Assembly (NCBI GenBank): GCA_965219635.1
Contig: OZ244783.1
Coordinates: 372,001 to 436,000, forward strand
DNA: 64,000 bases
Direction: 5' to 3'
Source of the DNA: JAPOXR01 sp965219635
GTDB taxonomy: Bacteria; Pseudomonadota; Alphaproteobacteria; Rhodobacterales; Rhodobacteraceae
The translations under genes were made by a program, and so were the position numbers. Each line of letters begins with the position of its first letter. Positions within the stretch are counted from its first letter, which is position 1. The notes under the pieces are model-generated. The model was not told the DNA's origin, ran no database searches, and saw only the letters and a program-made list of their open reading frames with translations. This document shows, piece after piece, positions 41,017-50,350 of the stretch.

Positions 41017-43941
41017 TCAGATCAAGTCTTCGACGACAGCGTCACAACGCAAGCAAAGATCCGCGCGTTTCCCTGAACCAACCTCTGGCAGGATCTTCCA
41101 GCACCGTTGGCACTTGACGCCGTCTGCCAGCCGGAACAGCACCGAGTAGCCGGGATGTTCTTCAAGCCGGTGAGCATTCTCCGAACCGGTGTTCAATTCG
41201 ATCTCTATTCCCGAAGTTATGCAGATGTCGTCGAAGTTGACTGCTGACACCAGATTGAAGTCGTCTTCGTTTTCGATCTGAACAACAGGGCGCGCCTCAA
41301 GGCTGGAACCGATGACCTTGTTGCGGCGTTCGATTTCAAGCGCTGAAGTGACAACGCGACGGACTCGCCGTACGACGTTCCACCGCTTATCGAGTTCATG
41401 GTTGATCCAACTCTCTTCGGGCGCAGGAAAATCCTGAAGATGAACGGAACTGTCCTTGCCAGCAAAACGTGCCAGCCACACTTCCTCCATCGTGAACGCC
41501 AGCACCGGCGCCAGCCAGGTGGTCAGGCGGCCGTAGAGGATATTAAGAACCGTCAGTGCCGCCAATCTCGCCGGATCCTCCTTCGCGTCGCAGTAGAGCG
41601 AGTCCTTGCGGATATCGAAATAGAAAGAAGACAGATCCACGGTGGCGAAGTTGAAGATCTTCTGGAATACCGACTGGAACTGATAGCGCTCGTACCCGTC
41701 CCGGACTTCCCGGTCGAGTTCTGCGAGGCGGTGCAGGATCCATCGTTCAAGCTCGGGCATCTGCTCTGCCGGCACCGCCAACTCTGCATCGAACCCGTCC
41801 AGGTTCCCGATCATGAAGCGGAATGTGTTGCGGATCTTCCGATAGGAATCTGAAACCTGCTTTAGGATCTCCGGGCCGATACGCAGGTCGGACGTGTAAT
41901 CCGACTGTGCGACCCACAGGCGCAGGATATCGGCGCCATACTGCTTGACGACCTTGTCGGGGGCGACCGTATTGCCGACCGACTTGGCCATCTTCATTCC
42001 CTTTTCGTCCAGCGTGAAGCCGTGGGTCAGAACACCTCGATAGGGTGCGCGTCCCAGAGTTCCGCAAGCTTGCAGCATGGATGAATGGAACCAGCCCCGG
42101 TGCTGGTCTGTGCCTTCAAGATAGAGGTCTGCGATTCCATCCTCGGTGCCATCCTCCCTGTCCCGCAGGACGAAGGCGTGCGTTGATCCCGAGTCGAACC
42201 AGACATCCAGAATGTCGAAGACCTGCTCGAACTCGTCGGGATTGTGCAGCCCGTCGAGGAAACGGTGCTTGGCACCGTCCTCATACCATGCATCGGCACC
42301 TTCCCGGACAAAGATGTCCACGATGCGTTGATTGACCTGTTCGTCGCGCAGAATATAGCCGGGATCGCCTGGTTCCACGCCAATTCGTGTGAAACAGGTC
42401 AATGGGACTCCCCACGCACGTTGCCGCGAAAGCACCCAGTCTGGCCGATGCTCCATCATGGAATGAAGGCGGTTCCGGCCCGTCGGAGGAGTCCAGGAAA
42501 CCAGATTATCAATCGAATTGAGCGCCCGCTGCCGGATCGTCGATCCCAGCGTGTCCATGCCGTCATCAACCTCAGTGTCAATGGCGACAAACCACTGCCA
42601 GGTGCTCCTGTAGATAACCGGGGCCTTGGAACGCCAGCTGTGCGGGTAGGAATGCGTAATTGTGGTACTAGCGGCGAGGGAGCCGGCCTCGGACAGCCGG
42701 TCGATAACGGCGCGGTTTGCCGGACCAGGCTTGCCCCTGTCTGTGTAGATCGCCAGGCCGCCGAACAGCGGCAGGTCCGGGCGAAAGCTCCCGTCCTCAA
42801 GAACATTGTCTGTCATCTTCAACCCGTATTCCAGGCCAATGCGATAGTCGTCGTCGCCATGGGATGGGGCTGTATGGACGAAGCCCGTTCCGACATCGTC
42901 GGTCACGTGGCTTCCCGGAAGCAAGGGAACGTTGAAATCCCAGCGGTGGTCATCGGACTCACTGCTCGGAACCATGCCGCGGAACGGGTGTGCGCAGCAA
43001 ACGCCTTTCAGGATGTCAGGGCCCAAATCCCGAACGCGCTCAAAACTCTCGACCCGGGCCAGGGCAAGCACATCACAGGCAAGCTTGTCCGAAAGCGCCA
43101 GATGTTCCCCTGCCTGGATCCAGTTGCCATCCGGGACGGCATCAATCCGGTAGAGTCCATACTGAAGCTCAGAATTATAGCAGATCGCCCTGTTCGAAGG
43201 TATCGTCCAGGGTGTGGTGGTCCAGATGACCACGGAACTGGCGTCCTGCGGCAGATCATCGCCTTCCTGGTAAATGACCGGGAATTTTGCCCAGACGGCC
43301 GGGGAACGAACATCCTTGTACTCGACCTCGGCTTCGGCCAATGCCGTCTTTTCGACAGGCGACCACATCACCGGTTTGGCGCCGCGGTAAAGTGTACCGT
43401 TCATGACGAATTTCATGAACTCTTCGGCAATGACCGCCACTGACCGGTAGTCCATCGTCAGGTAGGGCCTGCCCCAGTTTCCAGTCACTCCCAGCCGCTG
43501 GAACTCGTCGCGTTGGATCTCGATCCACTCCTCCGCAAATCGGCGGCACTCGCGGCGGAGTTCAATGACCGGTACATCGTCCTTGCGTTGTCCCTTTGCC
43601 CGGTACTGTTCCTCAATCTTCCATTCGATAGGCAGTCCGTGGCAATCCCAGCCTGGCACATAGCGCGAGTCCTTGCCCATCATCTGCTGTGATCTGACCA
43701 CCAAATCCTTCAGGATCTTGTTCAAGGCGTGGCCGATATGGAGATGCCCGTTGGCGTATGGCGGTCCGTCATGAAGCACAAACGGCTCCCGGCCCGGTTT
43801 GTTTCTGAGTTGGCCGTAAACGTCCAGATTGTTCCAGCGTTCGAGCCACTCGACCTCGCGCCGGGGCAACCCGGCCCGCATCGGGAACTCGGTGCCCGGG
43901 AGCTGCAGCGTTGCCTTGTAGTCAACTTGATCTGCGCACAT
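41017..43941 (-). CDS. ileS: Isoleucyl-tRNA synthetase
   Basis: 974 residues, full length for the bacterial enzyme. The HIGH motif is in PYANGHLHIGHALNK, the KMSKS motif reads KMAKS (DEKGMKMAKSVGNTV in parts), the editing domain carries TTPWTIPSNRAI, and the C-terminal zinc finger has CQRCW and CLRCD. It charges tRNA-Ile and edits valine. The K-M-A-K-S change still leaves the second lysine that contacts ATP. The gene is convergent with ychF and divergent from truA. Confidence 0.95.
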   Translation of the reverse strand: MCADQVDYKATLQLPGTEFPMRAGLPRREVEWLERWNNLDVYGQLRNKPGREPFVLHDGPPYANGHLHIGHALNKILKDLVVRSQQMMGKDSRYVPGWDCHGLPIEWKIEEQYRAKGQRKDDVPVIELRRECRRFAEEWIEIQRDEFQRLGVTGNWGRPYLTMDYRSVAVIAEEFMKFVMNGTLYRGAKPVMWSPVEKTALAEAEVEYKDVRSPAVWAKFPVIYQEGDDLPQDASSVVIWTTTPWTIPSNRAICYNSELQYGLYRIDAVPDGNWIQAGEHLALSDKLACDVLALARVESFERVRDLGPDILKGVCCAHPFRGMVPSSESDDHRWDFNVPLLPGSHVTDDVGTGFVHTAPSHGDDDYRIGLEYGLKMTDNVLEDGSFRPDLPLFGGLAIYTDRGKPGPANRAVIDRLSEAGSLAASTTITHSYPHSWRSKAPVIYRSTWQWFVAIDTEVDDGMDTLGSTIRQRALNSIDNLVSWTPPTGRNRLHSMMEHRPDWVLSRQRAWGVPLTCFTRIGVEPGDPGYILRDEQVNQRIVDIFVREGADAWYEDGAKHRFLDGLHNPDEFEQVFDILDVWFDSGSTHAFVLRDREDGTEDGIADLYLEGTDQHRGWFHSSMLQACGTLGRAPYRGVLTHGFTLDEKGMKMAKSVGNTVAPDKVVKQYGADILRLWVAQSDYTSDLRIGPEILKQVSDSYRKIRNTFRFMIGNLDGFDAELAVPAEQMPELERWILHRLAELDREVRDGYERYQFQSVFQKIFNFATVDLSSFYFDIRKDSLYCDAKEDPARLAALTVLNILYGRLTTWLAPVLAFTMEEVWLARFAGKDSSVHLQDFPAPEESWINHELDKRWNVVRRVRRVVTSALEIERRNKVIGSSLEARPVVQIENEDDFNLVSAVNFDDICITSGIEIELNTGSENAHRLEEHPGYSVLFRLADGVKCQRCWKILPEVGSGKRADLCLRCDAVVEDLI

Positions 43942-44343
43942 GCTGTTCTTCCCGTTCTTGAGGCCACATCAACATTTGACCGGCAGGTTCCATATGCTCC
44001 CTAGCCGCGTGCGTCCAGCACATGCTTCCATTGCCGCGGGCAAAGCCGGGTACGAATATTCAATGCACAGGTCCGGTTCCAGTAGCCGAAATCCATGCAA
44101 CCGGAGGCGCTTCAAGTCCGGAAAAGCGCTGAACCAGTCGGACGGATTTGGTATCCGATTGCGAAACCGGCCGTAAGGCGGCCGCTTGCTGTAGCCGTGC
44201 CTGGGTTCGGCCTCGCTTTGGTTGGCAGAGTTCGTTTCCCGTTGTAGGGGGCAATACACGCTCATTTGCGGGAGTTGTCCTTGCTGGTGTCCGGCAGGTC
44301 TGCCAGCTTGCAAAATTTCCGATGACTGAGACCGGCGGTGCAG
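43942..44343. promoter_or_regulatory. Divergent intergenic region between ileS and truA
   Basis: About 400 bases with no supported gene. It must hold both promoters. I see no riboswitch or T-box-like element; alphaproteobacterial ileS genes are not normally T-box controlled. Confidence 0.45.
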
Positions 44344-45165
44344 ATGAAAACCAATCGCTACGCATTCAAGGTCGAATATGACGGTGCCGGCTTTTGTGGC
44401 TGGCAGCGGCAATCAGGACAATTGACAGTGCAGGAAGTACTGGAATCCGCAATTGCGAGGCTTGAGCCACAGGCCGGGAGAATTGTTGCGGCAGGAAGAA
44501 CTGACTCCGGCGTGCATGCGCTGGGACAGGTCTTTCATGCAGATCTGAAACGCGAATGGGATCCGTTTCCCCTGAGAGAAGCCTTGAATGCCCATCTTCG
44601 CCCGCAGAAGGTGTCGATACTTGCCGTTGCCAGTGTTGAACCCGGATTCAGCGCCAGGCACTCAGCGCTAGCAAGGATCTATCATTACAGGATACTGAAC
44701 CGCCGGCCGCCACCCACTGTCGCGTCCGGCTTTGTCTGGCATCTGCACCGCAATCTGGATGTAGAGGCCATGCGCCTTGCCGCGGTCAATCTGATCGGAC
44801 GGCATGACTTCACCACTTTCCGGTCGGCGCATTGCCAGGCAGCATCCCCGGTCAAGACACTGGATTCACTGGACATCGTGACGATGCCCGCCAGTGAAGG
44901 TCTCGAAATCAGGGTCATTGCCAGGGCAAGGAGTTTTCTGCACCGTCAGGTGCGCAGCATGGTTGGCACGCTGGAGAGAGTAGGCGCTGGGGCGATGGCA
45001 CCGCCCCAGGTCGCTGAAATCCTGCAAGCGCGTGATCGCGCTTCTTGCGGACCTGTAGCGCCTGCCAAGGGCCTCTACCTGGTCGCAGTGGAATACGAGC
45101 CCGACCCGTTTGCGGATGCCGCATTGGAACGAAACGGCAATCGCACCAGTTCAATGGACGGGTAG
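44344..45165 (+). CDS. truA: tRNA pseudouridine(38-40) synthase
   Basis: 273 residues from ATG 44344 (a GTG lies six bases earlier). The catalytic aspartate is in AGRTDSGVHALGQV and the flanking blocks EYDGAGFCGWQRQ, SARHSALARIYHYRILNR, and GRHDFTTFRSAHC are the family pattern. It modifies uridines in the tRNA anticodon arm. It is followed by a strong hairpin and then by the pyrimidine-importer gene on the opposite strand. Confidence 0.95.
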   Translation: MKTNRYAFKVEYDGAGFCGWQRQSGQLTVQEVLESAIARLEPQAGRIVAAGRTDSGVHALGQVFHADLKREWDPFPLREALNAHLRPQKVSILAVASVEPGFSARHSALARIYHYRILNRRPPPTVASGFVWHLHRNLDVEAMRLAAVNLIGRHDFTTFRSAHCQAASPVKTLDSLDIVTMPASEGLEIRVIARARSFLHRQVRSMVGTLERVGAGAMAPPQVAEILQARDRASCGPVAPAKGLYLVAVEYEPDPFADAALERNGNRTSSMDG

Positions 45166-45192
45166 GGGACGTGTCGGCCCCCTGGACATTAC

Positions 45193-45219
45193 GGAGGGCG
45201 GCAGCCTGTGCCGCCCTCC
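45193..45219. terminator. Strong hairpin between truA and the importer operon
   Basis: GGAGGGCGGCA pairs perfectly with TGCCGCCCTCC around GCCTG, an 11-bp GC-rich stem between two convergent stop codons. It should act in both directions, though no T-run follows on either side. Confidence 0.75.
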
Positions 45220-45235
45220 CGCAATTCAACAGTGA

Positions 45236-46225
45236 TCAGTTGAGGGCTTGATCCGTTATCTCGGAAGTCCAGGCCCCTTCGGGTTGCATGGAAATCACCG
45301 GATCCGAGCCGCCCGCGAGCAGGGTATCAACCGTCCGCTGGTAGTCTGCCGGGTCCAGTCTTCCATCCGAGCCAGCCGTGAGCTTGGCGATTTCGCCCAT
45401 CATGCGTTTCTGGTGCTTTTCGGTCTGGGCGCCGGTCGCATCGTTGTCGAGTACGATTTCGGCCGCTTCGTCCGGATTTTCCTCTGCGTATTTCCAGCCG
45501 CGCATTGATGCCCTGATGAATCTGACCATCTTGTCGACAAAGGCAGGGTCGGACAGGCTGTCCTCAAGCACGTAGAGGCCATCCTCTAGCGTGGCGACGC
45601 CCTGATCCTCATACTTGAAGGTGATCAGTTCATCAGCAGGAATGCCCGCGTCGATGACCTGCCAGTATTCGTTGTAGGTCATCGTGGAGATGCAGTCGGC
45701 CTGTTCTTGCAGCAGTGGATCGACATTGAAGCCCTGCTTGAGAACCGTGACACCGCCCTCGCTGCCGTCGGTTGGAATGCCGAGTTGGCTCATCCAGCTG
45801 AGGAACGGGTATTCGTTGCCGAAGAACCAGACTCCGAGCGTTCTGCCCGGAAAGTCCGAAGGTGCAGTGACGCCGGTGTCCTTGCGGCAGGTCAGCATCA
45901 TTCCGGATGACTTGAACGGTTGGGCGATATTGACCAGCGGAAGGCCCCTTTCGCGGCTGGCAAGCGCAGCAGGCATCCATTCGACAATGACATCTGCGCC
46001 ACCACCGGCAATCACTTGCGGCGGCGCAATATCCGGGCCACCCGCATTGATGGTGACGTCGAGATCCTCTTCGTCATAGAACCCCTTGTCGAGGGCGACA
46101 TAGTAGCCTGCAAATTGGGCCTGCGTCACCCATTTCAACTGCAGTGTCAGCTCGTCTGCTGCTGTCGCTGCTCCTGCAGCCAGCGCAGTACTCGCACTTG
46201 CGACAATTCCTGCAATCCATCTCAT
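45236..46225 (-). CDS. NMT1/THI5-type solute-binding protein of pyrimidine-pathway importer
   Basis: 329 residues from ATG 46225 behind a perfect AAGGAGG. After a signal peptide (residues about 1-23, ending TAADE) the protein resembles the SsuA/THI5-like group: LTLQLKWVTQAQFAGYYVALDKGFYDEEDLDV in parts, INAGGPDIAPPQVI, FGNEYPFLSWM, and EEQADCISTMTYNEYW. Such receptors bind pyrimidines (for thiamine or base salvage) or sulfonates. Its operon encodes dihydropyrimidine breakdown, so a pyrimidine or one of its degradation products is the best guess. It is the last gene of the leftward importer set. Confidence 0.85.
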   Translation of the reverse strand: MRWIAGIVASASTALAAGAATAADELTLQLKWVTQAQFAGYYVALDKGFYDEEDLDVTINAGGPDIAPPQVIAGGGADVIVEWMPAALASRERGLPLVNIAQPFKSSGMMLTCRKDTGVTAPSDFPGRTLGVWFFGNEYPFLSWMSQLGIPTDGSEGGVTVLKQGFNVDPLLQEQADCISTMTYNEYWQVIDAGIPADELITFKYEDQGVATLEDGLYVLEDSLSDPAFVDKMVRFIRASMRGWKYAEENPDEAAEIVLDNDATGAQTEKHQKRMMGEIAKLTAGSDGRLDPADYQRTVDTLLAGGSDPVISMQPEGAWTSEITDQALN

Positions 46226-46258
46226 ATCAACCTCCTTCAAATTGACGGTTTAAATTTC

Positions 46259-47098
46259 TCAATTTCTAATCGAAGGATGCCAAAACGTCACCCTTCGTTG
46301 CAACAGCGCAACCAGCCCATAGAAGAGTGATCCGCTCAGTGCCGCTACCACAATTTCGGCCCAAACGACATCAAGAGCAAGCCTTCCGACCTCCGTCGAG
46401 ATTCTGAAGCCCATTCCGTAAATGGGTGAGCCAAAGAATTCAGCGACGATGGCGCCGATAAGGGCAAAGGTCGTACAGATCTTCAGCCCGTTGAACGCAA
46501 AGGGCATGGCAGCCGGGAGGCGCAACAGGCAAAGTGTCTGGAAGTAGGTTGCGTTGTAGGTCTTCATCAGGTCCCGCTGCATCGGTTCTGAGGAGGCGAG
46601 GCCCTGCACCATGTTCACCAGCATGGGGAAATACACGATTGCCACAACCACGGCTGCTTTCGACTGCCAGCCGAAACCGAACCACATGACAAAGATCGGC
46701 GCAGTTCCAACGATCGGCAGCGCGGCGAGGAAATTCCCCACTGGAAGCAATCCCCGCTTCAGGAAACCGGAACGGTCGACTGCGATTGCCGTGAGAATTG
46801 CCGAACCACAACCGATGACCCAGCCGGAAAGGGCACCCTTCAAGATTGTCTGGACAAAGTCGATCCAGAGTATGTCGACATTGCGGGCGACAGCCGCCGC
46901 TATGTCGGTTGGAGGCGGCAGGATGACGCCCGGAACTTCAAGTCCACGTACGAGTCCCTCCCAGACAACGAGAACCGTGATGCCAAACAAGCTTGGCACG
47001 GCCAGGCGGATTGCCAGAGAAGGCGGGAGCGAGGAAAGGCGGAGATTGGCCAGCCACGCCACCAACCAGAATGCTAGAACTGCGAGGATGGCGTTCAT
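46259..47098 (-). CDS. ABC transporter permease, second of pair
   Basis: 279 residues with about six membrane spans and the binding-protein-dependent permease signature around FQTLCLLRLPAAMPFAFNGLKICTTFALIGAIVAEF (in parts; EAA-like loop LRLPAAMPFAFNGLK). It overlaps the previous permease by four bases (ATGA) and sits 33 bases before the binding-protein gene. It should pair with the other permease to form the pore. Confidence 0.87.
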   Translation of the reverse strand: MNAILAVLAFWLVAWLANLRLSSLPPSLAIRLAVPSLFGITVLVVWEGLVRGLEVPGVILPPPTDIAAAVARNVDILWIDFVQTILKGALSGWVIGCGSAILTAIAVDRSGFLKRGLLPVGNFLAALPIVGTAPIFVMWFGFGWQSKAAVVVAIVYFPMLVNMVQGLASSEPMQRDLMKTYNATYFQTLCLLRLPAAMPFAFNGLKICTTFALIGAIVAEFFGSPIYGMGFRISTEVGRLALDVVWAEIVVAALSGSLFYGLVALLQRRVTFWHPSIRN

Positions 47099-47961
47099 CT
47101 GGACATTCCCATCCTTGCCAGTGTGACTTTCTGGACCAGGCCGACTGTTCCCACGAGAAGGGCCGCCAGGGTCGCAGCGCTGAACAGTGCCGACCAGATC
47201 TGTATCGTCTGGCCATAGTAACTGCCGACGAGCAGCCGGGCGCCCAACCCTGCAACGGCGCCAGTCGGCAGTTCGCCAACGATGGCCCCAACCAGCGAGG
47301 CAGCGACGCCCACTTTCAGCGACGTGAACAGGTAGGGCATTGAAGCCGGCAAGCGGAGCTTCCAGAACACCTGCCGCTTTCTGGACGAATAGGTCTTCAG
47401 CAGGTCGAACTGCATGCGGTCAGGGCTCCGAAGTCCGGCAACCATACCGACAACAACCGGGAAGAAGCTCAGATAGGCAGAGATCGTCGCTTTGGGCAAC
47501 AGGCCGGAGAAACCGATCGAATAGAACACGACGATGATCATGGGAGCCAACGCAAGTATCGGCACGGCCTGGCTTGCAATGGCCCAGGGCATGACGCTCA
47601 GGTCCATGGCCCGGTTGTGAACGATGCCAATTGCAAGAGCGATACCCAGTGCGGTTCCGATGGCAAATCCGAACATCGTGGCCGAGAGGGTGATCCAGCC
47701 ATGATGAATCAGGCTGCGTTTGGATGTGATCTTCTTTTCGACTGTGGTGTCCCAGAGTTCGAAAGCAACCTGGTGCGGCGCTGGCAACAACGGCCGCTCC
47801 TGGTTCATCGTATCACGAATGACTTCTGTAATGGTTGGCGTGGTCCCGGCGCGTTCCGCCTGGTCATAGGTCCATGCCGAGTTCATCCACACCGCGAAGA
47901 AGTACCACACCGCGGTGATTGCAACCACGATCGTCAGTACCGGAAGCAGCGTCCGTGTCAT
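47095..47961 (-). CDS. ABC transporter permease, first of pair
   Basis: 288 residues, with an N-terminal anchor (LLPVLTIVVAITAVWYFFAV), a periplasmic-looking insert around residues 25-80 and the cytoplasmic EAA loop FWKLRLPASMPYLFTSLKVGVAASLVGAIVGELPTG (in parts). This loop docks the ATPase. It is paralogous to the next permease and overlaps it by four bases. SsuC/TauC-type family. Confidence 0.87.
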   Translation of the reverse strand: MTRTLLPVLTIVVAITAVWYFFAVWMNSAWTYDQAERAGTTPTITEVIRDTMNQERPLLPAPHQVAFELWDTTVEKKITSKRSLIHHGWITLSATMFGFAIGTALGIALAIGIVHNRAMDLSVMPWAIASQAVPILALAPMIIVVFYSIGFSGLLPKATISAYLSFFPVVVGMVAGLRSPDRMQFDLLKTYSSRKRQVFWKLRLPASMPYLFTSLKVGVAASLVGAIVGELPTGAVAGLGARLLVGSYYGQTIQIWSALFSAATLAALLVGTVGLVQKVTLARMGMSR

Positions 47962-47997
47962 TGGCCGGTCATGCCCGATCCAGAGCCAGAGAGAGGA

Positions 47998-48780
47998 TCA
48001 TTCCTCAATGTGACCTTCTTTCAATCCAGCACGCACGCTCTGCGCAACCTTGATGAATTCTGCCGTATCCCGGATCTCGAGCGGCCGTTCAGGTGGCAGT
48101 GGATTCTCGATGACACTTGAAATACGTCCAGGCCGCGGGCTCATCACCACGATCTTCGTCGACAGATGCACAGCTTCGGGAATTGAGTGGGTGACAAAGA
48201 GCACAGTCATCCCGGTCTTGCGCCAAAGATCCAGCAACTGTTCATTCAAGCGGTCGCGCACAATCTCGTCGAGGGCGCCGAATGGCTCGTCCATCAGCAG
48301 AATTTCGGCATCGAACGACAGTGCCCTTGCGATTGAGACCCGCTGCTGCATCCCGCCCGACAGTTGCCAGGGAAATCGCCTGCTGAAAGCGGAGAGTTCC
48401 ACCAGTTCGAGCGCATCGCGTACGCGCGTCTCCCGTTCGCTGCGGTCATAGCCCATGATTTCGAGCGGCAGCCTGACGTTTGCAGCCACAGTCCGCCACG
48501 GATAAAGCCCCGCAGCCTGGAAGACATAGCCATAGGCGCGGGCCTTGCGGGCTTCGTCAGGTGTCATGCCTTTTACGGATATTGATCCGGAAGTTGGCTC
48601 CTCAAGAGCCGCCACCACTCTCAGGAATGTTGTCTTGCCGCATCCCGACGGCCCGATCAGCGAAACGAATTCCCCTTTCCCGATGTCGAGTTCGACATCC
48701 TTGAGTGCCGCGACGGGACCGTCGGCCGTTTCAAAAACCAGGTTGAGGTTCCTGGCGCTGATAATGGGGCTGTTGTTCAA
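47998..48780 (-). CDS. ABC transporter ATPase of the pyrimidine-pathway importer
   Basis: 260 residues. Walker A GPSGCGKTT (43-51), signature LSGGMQQRVSIARAL, Walker B LLMDEPFGALDE, switch FVTHSIPEAV. The SsuB/TauB/ThiZ-like C-terminus (PRPGRISSVIE) fits the receptor class. It drives uptake through the two permeases downstream. It begins 46 bases after dihydropyrimidinase, so the importer is likely expressed with the catabolic genes. Confidence 0.9.
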   Translation of the reverse strand: MNNSPIISARNLNLVFETADGPVAALKDVELDIGKGEFVSLIGPSGCGKTTFLRVVAALEEPTSGSISVKGMTPDEARKARAYGYVFQAAGLYPWRTVAANVRLPLEIMGYDRSERETRVRDALELVELSAFSRRFPWQLSGGMQQRVSIARALSFDAEILLMDEPFGALDEIVRDRLNEQLLDLWRKTGMTVLFVTHSIPEAVHLSTKIVVMSPRPGRISSVIENPLPPERPLEIRDTAEFIKVAQSVRAGLKEGHIEE

Positions 48781-48826
48781 GATAAGCTGCCGGCCCGCCG
48801 CGTCCGGAGTTGCCTGGTGCGCAAAC

Positions 48827-50287
48827 TCATATGCCAGCCGGGATGTTCAAAGGATCGCGCTCGACCTTGCGCGGAGAATTCAGCTCCTTCCACTTCGACA
48901 GCGCCTTGTGGGCAGAAGGGAATGCCGGCCTCGGCACAAATCGACCCCGGCCCGGCTGGGGCTGGGAATTCTGGCCCCATGCCCAGATGACTTCACCCCG
49001 CGAGAGCGTGTAGCGCGCCTGAGCCTTGACGTTGAATCCCTCGAAGACATTGTAATCCAGTACCGATTTGTGCGACGTGGCGGTAATCGTCTTGTGGATC
49101 GCCGGGTCCCAGACAACGAGATCCGCATCGGCCCCGGGCACGAGCGCACCCTTCTTAGGGTAGATGTTGAGGATCTTGGCTATGTTGGTTGAGGTCACGG
49201 CGACAAACTCGTTCGGTGTGAGGCGGCCGGTTTCGACTCCCTCGGTCCACAGAACTGCCAGCCTTTCCTCAAGGCCTCCAGTGCCATTCGGGATGATGGT
49301 GAAGTTGTCCCGTCCCATTCGTTTCTGTTCGGTTGTGAATGCGGCATGGTCGGTTGCGACAACCTGCAGAGAACCTGCTGCAAGGCCATTCCAGAGCCCG
49401 TCCTGATGCTCCCTGGATCGGAATGGCGGCGACATGACCCGGCGCGCAGCATGATCCCAGTCGCTCGACTGGTATTCGCTCTCGTCGAGAGTCAGGAACT
49501 GGATAAGCGGCTCACCATAAACGCGCATTCCCTTCTGGCGCGCCCGGCGAATGGCCTCATGAGCCTGCTCGCAGGACACATGGACAATATAGAGTGGCAC
49601 GGATGCGGCATCTGCAATCATGATGGCGCGGTTGGCGGCCTCGCCCTCGACTTCCGGCGGCCGGGAGTAGGCATGCCCTTCAGGGCCCGTAACGCCCATT
49701 TCGAGATACTTCTTCTGAAGTTCGGCGACGATGTCTCCGTTCTCGGCATGCACCATCGGCAGGGCGCCGAGTTCGCGGCACCGGTTGAAGGACGCGAACA
49801 TCTCGTCGTCTTCGACCATGAGTGCGCCCTTGTACGCCATGAAGTGCTTGAATGAATTGACGCCCATTTCGACGGCATCCTTCATTTCGTCGAAAATGGT
49901 CTCGTTCCAGCCGGTAATCGCCATGTGATAGCCGATATCTGCGCAGATCTGTGGTGCCGATTTCCGGTGCCACTCCTGGATGGCGTTCTTGATTGAGCCA
50001 TCGGCGCCAGGAAGGCAGAAGTCCACCAGCATGGTCGTGCCACCTGCGGCTGCGGCCCATGTGCCCGACTCGAAAGTCTCGGCTGCCGTGGTTCCCATGA
50101 ACGGCATTTCAAGATGGGTGTGCGGGTCGATTCCGCCCGGCATGACATAGGCGCCTTCCGCTTCGACATATTTGTCGCCGCTCAAATCATCGCCGATCTC
50201 CAGGATTGTCTCATCTTCGATCTTGACGTCCGCCTTGAACGTGCGGTCTGCAGTTACCACGGTTCCATTCTTGATCACTGTGGACAT
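48827..50287 (-). CDS. hydA: Dihydropyrimidinase
   Basis: 486 residues from ATG 50287, with GGAGGG upstream. Zinc ligands H56/H58 (DPHTHLEM), the carboxylated lysine in SFKHFMAYKG, VHAEN, IVHVSCEQA and the aspartate in ATDHAAF are all present. It opens the ring of dihydrouracil or dihydrothymine to N-carbamoyl-beta-alanine or its 2-methyl form. It is the middle step between PreTA (ring reduction) and the carbamoylase encoded upstream. The name hydA is used for the hydantoinase/dihydropyrimidinase family; pydB is also used. Confidence 0.93.
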   Translation of the reverse strand: MSTVIKNGTVVTADRTFKADVKIEDETILEIGDDLSGDKYVEAEGAYVMPGGIDPHTHLEMPFMGTTAAETFESGTWAAAAGGTTMLVDFCLPGADGSIKNAIQEWHRKSAPQICADIGYHMAITGWNETIFDEMKDAVEMGVNSFKHFMAYKGALMVEDDEMFASFNRCRELGALPMVHAENGDIVAELQKKYLEMGVTGPEGHAYSRPPEVEGEAANRAIMIADAASVPLYIVHVSCEQAHEAIRRARQKGMRVYGEPLIQFLTLDESEYQSSDWDHAARRVMSPPFRSREHQDGLWNGLAAGSLQVVATDHAAFTTEQKRMGRDNFTIIPNGTGGLEERLAVLWTEGVETGRLTPNEFVAVTSTNIAKILNIYPKKGALVPGADADLVVWDPAIHKTITATSHKSVLDYNVFEGFNVKAQARYTLSRGEVIWAWGQNSQPQPGRGRFVPRPAFPSAHKALSKWKELNSPRKVERDPLNIPAGI

Positions 50288-50350
50288 TCTTTTCCCTCCG
50301 AAGCGCCGGTAGTCCAACCGGCGTTGAATGATGCGGCGGCCCGACTGTTG

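Noticed and set aside
42244..43443. A 399-residue open frame on the plus strand inside ileS
   Set aside because: Antisense to IleRS with its motifs intact; composition is not protein-like.
48781..48826. Thiamine-pyrophosphate riboswitch before the THI5-type importer
   Set aside because: Only 46 bases separate the ATPase from dihydropyrimidinase, too short for the element, and no THI-box sequence is visible.
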